Of a stretch of 10,224 nt of DNA, positions 1 to 5,952 are shown piece after piece. Under the pieces are notes generated by a model, which saw only the letters and a list, made by a program, of their open reading frames with translations, ran no database searches and was not told where the DNA came from. This stretch comes from a bacterium UBP17_UBA6191 (GTDB taxonomy: Bacteria; Muiribacteriota; UBA6191). Location of the stretch: the NCBI GenBank assembly GCA_002422125.1, contig DITF01000252.1, positions 2,881 through 13,104 of the forward strand, given 5' to 3'. The translations under genes and the position numbers were made by a program. Within the stretch, counting starts at the first letter, position 1. Every line of letters starts with the position of its first letter.

Positions 1-61
1 ACTTGAACCCACGACCCCCTGTTTAGGAAACAGGTGCTCTATCCAACTGAGCTACGAAAGC
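1..61 (-). tRNA. tRNA-Arg(CCT), 3' end cut off by window edge
   Basis: Read on the minus strand from 61, the sequence folds as a tRNA. It has the 5' acceptor strand GCTTTCG, then TA, a D arm with stem GCTC/GAGC, and an anticodon arm with a perfect stem CCTGT/ACAGG around the loop TTCCTAA. This gives anticodon CCT, which reads the arginine codon AGG. A short variable region and a T arm beginning GTGGG-TTCAAGT follow. The 3' part of the T stem, the 3' acceptor strand and the discriminator lie beyond the window edge. The tRNA sits 35 bases downstream of the beta-barrel gene on the same strand with no visible terminator between them, so it could be made from its own promoter or by read-through. 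Confidence 0.95.
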
Positions 62-71
62 AACAGGAGGC

Positions 72-100
72 AGGATAGAGGACTTGGTGAAAAACTTCAA
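72..100 (-). promoter_or_regulatory. possible sigma70-type promoter for the tRNA-Arg
   Basis: On the minus strand a -35-like TTGAAG (100-95) is followed by a 17-base spacer and a -10-like TATCCT (77-72). The first base of the tRNA lies 10 bases after the -10 element. Each hexamer matches consensus at four of six positions. The -35 element overlaps the TGA stop of the upstream beta-barrel gene (99-97). Spacing is ideal but both boxes are imperfect, so this is a prediction only. Confidence 0.4.
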
Positions 101-1080
101 TCCATCAGATCAAATTTCAGGGAATATCCCAGCCCAAGATAACCGTAGCGACGGGCTGACCGACTGGCTACAAGAGTATTATACAAAAAATTATGCTCGC
201 CTATAAATTGGTTTTCCATGTATCTGGCTTGTAAATTTACAAAATGGTTGGTTTTAAGTTCGTGGGACCATGCGGCATTGATAATCCGGTTTACATCCAC
301 TGGATCGGAAACATCTTTGGAACGGCTAAGTAGCATATAGTTGTAATCCATACTGATTTGATTGGCAGAATCAAGCCTCCAGTTAAGACTATAGCCAAAT
401 CGATCTTTGTGTTGTTCATAGCTTAGGGGAGACAGAGTTTGTTGAATCTGTGGTGATGGCAGAGTTGTGGCAATTCCAGACATGATATCGGCCTCGGAAT
501 ACTCATAAAAAAGACTGCCTGTAAGTTTAGGCTTTAACTGTTTGGTGGCTATAAGCATTAAGGCTAGTTCTCTTTCACGAACACCACTAAAGATCAGGCT
601 AACAGGAGGGTTAAAGGTGAAGTTGGCATTGTTAAGACTCACTGTGCCAAATAGGCGACTAAGGTTGTTGCCTGTCTGATTGCGATGAGATACCTGTAAG
701 GCAAAAATTGGTTCCTTTTCTTCCTTGTCAAAAATGGGAATTCGGGCCGAAACCTGTTCTGAATATATAGTTAGCTGATCTCTACCATAGTCGTATTGTC
801 GGCGGTCCCGATCAAGCATCAGGGTTAGCTTTCTATGTACTCCGGCCTTTATCGATAATCCAGTGCCGTGCATATCACCAGCAGTATCTGGAGTGCCTGG
901 GGCTAAGGCTGGCTTTAATCCCAATAAATCCATTCCATCATTGACTTTCCAGAGTCGGACTGAGGTCTCAAACTGCCCTTTTGGTAGAAGGTAGGCATTG
1001 GGGCTGTCGCCTAAAAGAGGCAGACTCCAATTCGATACAGGGATACAGAAAATTGTTGCGACTCGAATCAGTGTTTTCAT
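97..1080 (-). CDS. probable outer-membrane beta-barrel protein, family not recognised
   Basis: The predicted protein has 327 residues. It starts MKTLIRVATIF, a short basic then hydrophobic export signal; the cleavage site is unclear, perhaps near residues 19-25. The mature part opens with an AYLLPKGQFETSVRLW stretch of the kind found at the start of exported barrel proteins. It continues as alternating polar/hydrophobic segments rich in aromatic residues, separated by charged turns, for example residues 80-92, 105-117, 125-133, 185-195, 228-250 and 310-325. This is the usual look of an outer-membrane beta-barrel, but the chain ends ...KFDLMD rather than in the classical C-terminal Phe. The start ATG overlaps the TGA of the upstream lipoprotein gene by ATGA, so the two are probably translated as a coupled pair. 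I see no catalytic motif and do not assign a substrate or function. Confidence 0.75.
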   Translation of the reverse strand: MKTLIRVATIFCIPVSNWSLPLLGDSPNAYLLPKGQFETSVRLWKVNDGMDLLGLKPALAPGTPDTAGDMHGTGLSIKAGVHRKLTLMLDRDRRQYDYGRDQLTIYSEQVSARIPIFDKEEKEPIFALQVSHRNQTGNNLSRLFGTVSLNNANFTFNPPVSLIFSGVRERELALMLIATKQLKPKLTGSLFYEYSEADIMSGIATTLPSPQIQQTLSPLSYEQHKDRFGYSLNWRLDSANQISMDYNYMLLSRSKDVSDPVDVNRIINAAWSHELKTNHFVNLQARYMENQFIGEHNFLYNTLVASRSARRYGYLGLGYSLKFDLMD

Positions 1081-2570
1081 TGAATTCTTGCCCTTTCCAG
1101 GTGAAAACCATTCAGGATGGATTCTTGGCTTTGCAATCTGATTTTGACATTTTGGTTGAACTTGATTTCAAGGTTGATGGTTCTTCCTGACAAAGAAGGC
1201 AACACATCGGATCCGGCAGCTTGTCTGGCTTGGGCTAGAAATTCATCCACGGGAAAGTCAATGGTTCCCGTTTGAGAGGGATAACGGTCTTCACTTGAAT
1301 TGGTGAGTGTGGCTTGGGCTGTACCTGTGAGCTGAGTTCGTTTTCCACTTAGAAGAGCTCCCACTGGAAACACGAGGGTAAAGTTGTTCTGTGCTTGGAC
1401 CTCAATTGGAATAATGGTCACACTAAGGGTCTCCTGAATGGAGCTTAGATCCGTGGAATACACTTCCAGCAGTACCTGCATCTGGCTGGTTAAAAGCGGT
1501 TTATAAGTCAGGTTTTCCGAGGTTATTTGCATTCGAATTAAATTAGGCAGAGAGGATAGTAGGATTCCAGACGAATCTGAGGTAGTGATAGGGCTGACAC
1601 CTAAGACCGGAGAGCCAATTGAAAAAGCCTGATTATCAATAAGAATTTGCGGAAGGATCTCAAAATCGTCTATTGGTTTGGTAGGACTGGTTGCAAAGGT
1701 AGTAGGTCTTGTGCCGGCTGTAGTACTGGTTAACAACACCGAAAAAGCCTCGGAAAAGATACTGCCTAGGGAATTGGGATTGGTTGAGATTAATGAACTG
1801 ACGGAGGACATCTCGACAAAAAATGTACTGTTGGTTTGAGGGTAAACTGAGGTCTGACTGGTTCCGGTAAAAAACTTTTTAAGAAACGAGGAAGTTTTAT
1901 CAACCACTGTGGATTCGGCTTCATTTTTTGATGCGGCTTTAATCATCTCGTTAAAAAGCTGAAACAGAGGGGCATCACCTTGAACTTCAACCTGATTTGA
2001 GGTGTTTCCCAGGTATTGGCTGGAGTTGATGTCAATGACTGCTGTTTGAGTGGTAAATAAAAATGGTTGTAAGGCCTCAGAGGCCAATTGGCTTATTGGG
2101 GTCTGGGTTTGTTTGGACTTGGCATAGGCTACCATGGTTGTGAAAGGATTGATGTTGACTCTGGGAACAGTCCCTGAGGCGGGAATCTCGACCACGCCTA
2201 AAAACTTGCTATTGGCTCCAAGGGTTTCATTGCCACTGGTTCCTCCACTGGCCTCAATAAAAAGCAGGTTTTGCGAGATGGGTATACTGAGATCCTGTCT
2301 GGATGTTTTACCATCCTGTGATGTTTGAATTTGTGGTAAGGCTAAGGGAATGAGGTTCCCTTGAGTATCAAGTGCACTCCCCATTCGGATGGATGCACCA
2401 ACAATTTTGTCGTCGACAGCCAGAATCTCTTGGATTGTCAGATTTTTCGAGTTTGCTGTGGTGGGAATGTTGTATCCTGTACCGGCAGAAGCTCCACAAC
2501 CGCTGAGAATGAGGATTGAAATTGAAGCCAGGATTGTCCAGTATGTTGATTGCTTGTTTGCAGGTTCCAT
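1077..2570 (-). CDS. putative outer-membrane lipoprotein, unknown function
   Basis: The protein has about 497 residues from ATG 2570. That start is preferred over upstream in-frame ATGs at 2582, 2588, 2597 and 2649-2651 because GGAG lies six bases before it. It also places a clean lipoprotein signal peptide at the N-terminus: a polar/charged start, a hydrophobic core TILASISILI, then the lipobox LSGC with Cys25 as the lipidation site. Residues +2 and +3 are Gly-Ala, not Asp, so in proteobacterial terms it would be sent to the outer membrane. The mature protein is rich in Ser, Thr, Gln and Asn, has no visible catalytic motif, and looks like mostly beta-structured surface or periplasmic material. 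One stretch near residue 150 (VEIPASGTVPRVNINPF) looks domain-like but I do not recognise it. It is the first gene of a two-gene unit with the downstream barrel, sharing an ATGA overlap. Confidence 0.8.
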   Translation of the reverse strand: MEPANKQSTYWTILASISILILSGCGASAGTGYNIPTTANSKNLTIQEILAVDDKIVGASIRMGSALDTQGNLIPLALPQIQTSQDGKTSRQDLSIPISQNLLFIEASGGTSGNETLGANSKFLGVVEIPASGTVPRVNINPFTTMVAYAKSKQTQTPISQLASEALQPFLFTTQTAVIDINSSQYLGNTSNQVEVQGDAPLFQLFNEMIKAASKNEAESTVVDKTSSFLKKFFTGTSQTSVYPQTNSTFFVEMSSVSSLISTNPNSLGSIFSEAFSVLLTSTTAGTRPTTFATSPTKPIDDFEILPQILIDNQAFSIGSPVLGVSPITTSDSSGILLSSLPNLIRMQITSENLTYKPLLTSQMQVLLEVYSTDLSSIQETLSVTIIPIEVQAQNNFTLVFPVGALLSGKRTQLTGTAQATLTNSSEDRYPSQTGTIDFPVDEFLAQARQAAGSDVLPSLSGRTINLEIKFNQNVKIRLQSQESILNGFHLERARIQ

Positions 2571-2580
2571 TCGTAACTCC

Positions 2581-2597
2581 ATGGGCATTTGGCCCAT
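2581..2597. promoter_or_regulatory. perfect inverted repeat in the divergent gap, candidate operator
   Basis: ATGGGC (2581-2586) and GCCCAT (2592-2597) form a perfect six-base dyad around a five-base centre. It lies inside the 38-base gap between the divergent lipoprotein and acyltransferase genes. The right arm overlaps a plus-strand -10-like CATAAT (2595-2600) and a minus-strand -10-like CATTAT (2601-2596). A protein bound here could affect both directions, but short dyads also occur by chance and no good -35 elements are visible. Confidence 0.3.
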
Positions 2598-2608
2598 AAT
2601 GGCATAAG

Positions 2609-3427
2609 ATGATCCGATATCCGGTTTTTTGTATCGGCAAATTTCTGGCAATTTTACCCAGAATTTGTCAATGTTTTCTGGGGCAGGTTCTGGGCACGGT
2701 AGCTTGGGTTTGTCTAGCTCGCAGAAGAAAGATTGCCATTTACAACCTTAAATCAGCCGGATTTAAGCAAGATGCTTTTAAACTTTCCCTAAAGTCTTTT
2801 CAACATTTGGGCATGAACCTCATAGAAGTTCTGCTATTGCCGCATTTGTCAAAGCTTGGCCCCTGGCTTATATATGAAAACAAGGAAGATTTGTGTCAGA
2901 ACCAAAAGGGGGTCGTGCTTTTAGCAGCCCATATTGGGAATTGGGAACTAATGGGTACTTATTCCAAGCTTGGAGCTCCGATCTTCGGACTGTATCGCCC
3001 CCAGAAGCAAAAATGGGTTGATGATGTTCTTTATTGGTTGCGTTCTCAAACAGGTATGAGCCTATTATCTACCCATCAATCTCTAAAGGAAACCTATCGT
3101 GTGCTTAAAGCTGGCAAGGTATTGGGAAATGTTGGAGATCAGGGGCAGGGATTAAGGATTCCATTTTTAGGGCGGGAGACTAATTTTCCCGAAGGGCCGG
3201 TGCGATTGGCCCAAAAGACTGGCTCGAGCCTTTTATTTTATGCTTGTATCAGGGAGGGTAAGTATTTGAGAATGAAGCTGATTTCAGAAATCGAGATAGA
3301 CTCAGAAAACCTGTATAATACAATGCAGATATTTGTATTAGCCCTAGAGAGATTGATCCAACAGCACCCAGAGCAATATTTCTGGGTCCATGATATCTGG
3401 AAGGAATTTCGGCGCGAACAATCATGA
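2609..3427 (+). CDS. lpxL: LpxL/HtrB-family lipid A (Kdo-lipid) acyltransferase
   Basis: This enzyme family transfers a secondary fatty acyl chain from an acyl carrier onto lipid A precursors at the inner face of the inner membrane. The 272-residue protein has a hydrophobic N-terminus (about residues 5-35) followed by a basic RRRKIAIYNLK segment, as is usual for the family. The catalytic HX4E signature is present as HIGNWE (His108, Glu113). A GDQGQG motif (176-181), FLGR and FPEGPVRLAQKTGS (193-206), and a C-terminal HPEQYFWVHDIWK block also match the family. It is slightly shorter than E. coli LpxL. An in-frame stop at 2597-2599 means ATG 2609 is the earliest ATG start; no clear Shine-Dalgarno precedes it. 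It overlaps waaA by ATGA. The family is secure, but which acyl chain it adds, and whether LpxL or LpxM is the better name, is not. Confidence 0.88.
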   Translation: MIRYPVFCIGKFLAILPRICQCFLGQVLGTVAWVCLARRRKIAIYNLKSAGFKQDAFKLSLKSFQHLGMNLIEVLLLPHLSKLGPWLIYENKEDLCQNQKGVVLLAAHIGNWELMGTYSKLGAPIFGLYRPQKQKWVDDVLYWLRSQTGMSLLSTHQSLKETYRVLKAGKVLGNVGDQGQGLRIPFLGRETNFPEGPVRLAQKTGSSLLFYACIREGKYLRMKLISEIEIDSENLYNTMQIFVLALERLIQQHPEQYFWVHDIWKEFRREQS

Positions 3428-4695
3428 TATTGTATCTACTTGTCTATAACCTCATTCTGGTACTCATGATACCGGTACTTTTTGGATACTGGTTTCATGG
3501 CCGGTTTGTACTGGGTAAGTATCGTTTTCCTCTCAGGCTAAGGCTAGGGTTTCCAGGTGTAAAGGTTCCAGAGGCGGGGTCTTATATTTTGGTTCATGCT
3601 GTTTCGGTTGGTGAGACGGTGGCGTCTCAACCATTTGTAGAATCACTAAGACAAAAATTTCCTGATTCGCATTTGATTTTTAGTACGGTTACGGAGACGG
3701 GTCAGATGAGAGCCAGACAGATCATTTCTGCCGATTCGTTTGTATTTTTCCCTCTGGATTATCGTCTTTGTGTCCACACTTTTTTGGATGTATTAAGGAT
3801 TAATAAGGTTTATATATTGGAAACAGAAATTTGGCCCAATTTTTTACATGTGTGTAAACAAAAAGGCATTGAAGTAATTTTTGTGAATGCCAGAATTTCG
3901 GATCGCTCACTTAAACACTATTCTTTGCTACGCCGCATGTTTCGACCGCTTTTAAAGCAGGTGCGGTTTTTTGCACAAACGGTTGAGGACGCTCGAAGAC
4001 TGGAGTATCTGGGTGCTGAACAAATCTCTGTGGCCGGGAATCTAAAGTATGATCAACTTTTAAAAAATCTGAATTCTCCCATTCGAGAAGTCCTACAGTC
4101 CGATTTTTCCCATATTCCTAAACAAAAGCTTGTAGTGCTGGGCTCATTTCATAGAGAAGAAGTGTTACAAGCTCTGGATATGTTTGTGCATTTAAAGTCC
4201 ATTCAGGCTGGATGGAGATTTATCCTTGCTCCAAGGCATATGCATTTTCTAAAGCTTTATCAACAGTATGCAAAAGATTTGGAGATAGATATTGTATTGC
4301 GCTCAGAGATGCAGTCAAACCAGGACTTTGAGGTTATGCTATTGGACACTTATGGGGAACTGGCACTGATCTATGAATGGGCAAAATACAGCGTGGTTGG
4401 GGGTAGCTTTGAGCCTGTTGGGGGGCATTCGATTCTGGAGCCTGCTCTGTTTGGCAGTGTAATTTTTTATGGTCCCAATACCCAGAATTTCAGAGAAATC
4501 TGTGAGATGTTTGAACAGTCTGGGGCATCCCGTCGCATCAATTCGCTTATGGAGCTTCCAGAACATCTAATCTTATTGGATGTAGAAGCTGAAATTTGTG
4601 ACAAAATGGGAAATGCCGCCCAGTATTTAGTGCGCAACAGTTGTGGGGCCACGGAGCGGATTTTGGGAGAGGGTGCAACAAATTTGCAAGCTTAA
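3424..4695 (+). CDS. waaA: 3-deoxy-D-manno-octulosonic acid (Kdo) transferase
   Basis: WaaA (KdtA) transfers Kdo from CMP-Kdo to the lipid A precursor and so starts the LPS inner core at the cytoplasmic side of the inner membrane. The 423 residues match the usual length. An N-terminal membrane anchor (about 1-22) is followed by the N-terminal GT-B domain with HAVSVGE (58-64), whose Glu64 corresponds to the catalytic glutamate of the family. STVTETGQ (87-94), ETEIWPN (133-139), VNARISDRS (154-162) and GNLKYD (205-210) follow. The C-terminal domain carries LGSFHREE (239-246) and the donor-binding GGSFEPVGGHSILEPA (326-341). The start ATG overlaps the TGA of the acyltransferase gene by four bases, implying coupled translation. 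The next gene follows after a short gap without a terminator. Whether it adds one or more Kdo residues cannot be read from sequence. Confidence 0.96.
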   Translation: MILYLLVYNLILVLMIPVLFGYWFHGRFVLGKYRFPLRLRLGFPGVKVPEAGSYILVHAVSVGETVASQPFVESLRQKFPDSHLIFSTVTETGQMRARQIISADSFVFFPLDYRLCVHTFLDVLRINKVYILETEIWPNFLHVCKQKGIEVIFVNARISDRSLKHYSLLRRMFRPLLKQVRFFAQTVEDARRLEYLGAEQISVAGNLKYDQLLKNLNSPIREVLQSDFSHIPKQKLVVLGSFHREEVLQALDMFVHLKSIQAGWRFILAPRHMHFLKLYQQYAKDLEIDIVLRSEMQSNQDFEVMLLDTYGELALIYEWAKYSVVGGSFEPVGGHSILEPALFGSVIFYGPNTQNFREICEMFEQSGASRRINSLMELPEHLILLDVEAEICDKMGNAAQYLVRNSCGATERILGEGATNLQA

Positions 4696-4711
4696 GCGTA
4701 GGAGGTACATG

Positions 4712-4716
4712 GGAGG
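4712..4716 (+). promoter_or_regulatory. Shine-Dalgarno GGAGG that decides the start at 4723
   Basis: GGAGG lies three bases before ATG 4720 and six bases before ATG 4723, so the second ATG has the better spacing. Another strong match, GGAGGT (4701-4706), lies too far upstream to serve either start. Confidence 0.6.
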
Positions 4717-4722
4717 GTTATG

Positions 4723-5937
4723 ATGAAACGGTTGTTAGGGTTTATTCTGTTGGCTTCGTCGATTCTGGTATTGGGGTCGGAAGAGATATATTCAGGAACA
4801 GGATTATCCCAACCCAGTTATGTAGGAATCCATGAGCCTACCCCGGTGACCATCCGGGATATTGATTATAGCAGGATTTATCATGTCCCCCAGATTCAGG
4901 CTCCGGCTGGTTACAATCATTACAATATGTATTATGGTCAGTACAACTATCGGATGCCAGCATATCCGTACATGGCCTATACGGGTACTGGGCCAAATTC
5001 GCCCTCTTACCCTATGCAGAGAAATTCCCGTTCGGCGGCTGCCCCTGAGTTTTCTGGAGCCCGAATTGTTCATGAAAGAGCCAATCTTTCCGAGTCAGGA
5101 CGGCAGGTCGTCAATGCGAATACAATGAGGCAGGTTTGGGTTCAGTCTGTGGGTGGTTTAAAAATGCCTCCCGTGGTTGCCAATGGGCAAGTTGCAGCAG
5201 TAGTGGGTTCAGCCCAAAGTACCAATGCTTTGATTATTGAAGAAGTAAAAAAGAGCGGGGAAAAGATTCAGGTACTATTAAAGCGCGCGACGGATCGTTC
5301 TTTTTATCAGGAAGATTCTCAGAAGCCGGGCATATTGTCAGTGGCCGTGTTCAGTAAAGGTAGTCTTGAGGTTGAGTTTGTGGCCCCATCTCAAAGGGAA
5401 TCTACAGCAAGTACCACCAGTCAGGAAGATATTTTGCCGGCCCAGTTTGTGCGCAAGGGATTGTATACTTGGGAACTTGAAGACTTGAATACTCCCACAT
5501 CTCATAGTTCCGCAGAGACAGGTCGGTTTGTAAAAGCTCTGTACTCTATGGAGGATGCCAAGAGTTATTTGGAAGTTTTTAAGTTCAAGCCCAGTTTTGA
5601 GAGTGTACTTGAGGGGATTAACTTTGACAGACAGGTTTTGTATTTAGTTGGGCGTTATTTCCGAACCCGTCAAAGGGCTGAGCTTCTGTCTAGTCTGGAG
5701 TATGTGAAAATTACACCTCAGGTATCTGGTAGCGAAATCGTTCACAAAATTTTTTACACAGAGAAACCAGAAGCCGTGGATGAACTTTCAGCCAGATCAG
5801 TTATGGAAGAGGACAAAGATAAGGTTGTGTTGAGTGGGGCTTACGCAATCGTGGAAAAGCCACGAAATCTATACCGCCGCCCCAGCTTTCATTTTCAGGA
5901 TCGAAGAGTAGCATCCCATACAGGCAGTCTGGATTGA
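4723..5937 (+). CDS. secreted tyrosine-rich, cysteine-free protein of unknown function
   Basis: The predicted protein has 404 residues from ATG 4723; an adjacent ATG at 4720 would add one Met. It begins with a typical signal peptide (MKRLLGFILLASSILVLGS), probably cut just before or within SEE. Residues about 49-96 are a low-complexity region with 12 tyrosines plus many Pro, Asn and Gly, including NHYNMYYGQYNYRMPAYPY. A Ser/Ala-rich linker follows. The rest (about 110-404) looks like mixed alpha/beta folded domains, one near residues 150-220 (beta-rich) and another near 265-380. I see no cysteine in the whole protein and no lipobox, which suits a periplasmic or secreted protein. It is third in the acyltransferase-waaA operon, 24-27 bases after waaA, so it is probably co-expressed with LPS synthesis. 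I do not recognise its family. Confidence 0.8.
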   Translation: MKRLLGFILLASSILVLGSEEIYSGTGLSQPSYVGIHEPTPVTIRDIDYSRIYHVPQIQAPAGYNHYNMYYGQYNYRMPAYPYMAYTGTGPNSPSYPMQRNSRSAAAPEFSGARIVHERANLSESGRQVVNANTMRQVWVQSVGGLKMPPVVANGQVAAVVGSAQSTNALIIEEVKKSGEKIQVLLKRATDRSFYQEDSQKPGILSVAVFSKGSLEVEFVAPSQRESTASTTSQEDILPAQFVRKGLYTWELEDLNTPTSHSSAETGRFVKALYSMEDAKSYLEVFKFKPSFESVLEGINFDRQVLYLVGRYFRTRQRAELLSSLEYVKITPQVSGSEIVHKIFYTEKPEAVDELSARSVMEEDKDKVVLSGAYAIVEKPRNLYRRPSFHFQDRRVASHTGSLD

Positions 5938-5952
5938 TTCAGGGGTGAATCA
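5935..5952. terminator. hairpin spanning both convergent stop codons, weak terminator candidate
   Basis: TGATTCA (5935-5941), loop GGGG, TGAATCA (5946-5952) form a perfect seven-base stem. The plus-strand stop TGA (5935-5937) and the minus-strand stop TGA (5941-5939) both lie inside the left arm. The symmetry would serve both directions, but no T-tract follows on either strand, so it may instead slow or block convergent transcripts, or be chance. Confidence 0.3.

Noticed and set aside
2571..2651. Longer lipoprotein start at 2651, 2597, 2588 or 2582
   Set aside because: These would put polar residues before the signal peptide and overlap or crowd the divergent gene. ATG 2570 has GGAG at six bases and gives a clean lipoprotein signal.
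4804..5128. Two open frames (one per strand) over the Tyr-rich segment
   Set aside because: Repeated TAT/TAC-rich codons give open shadow frames rich in Ile, Met, His and Tyr; the secreted-protein frame has the signal peptide and Shine-Dalgarno.
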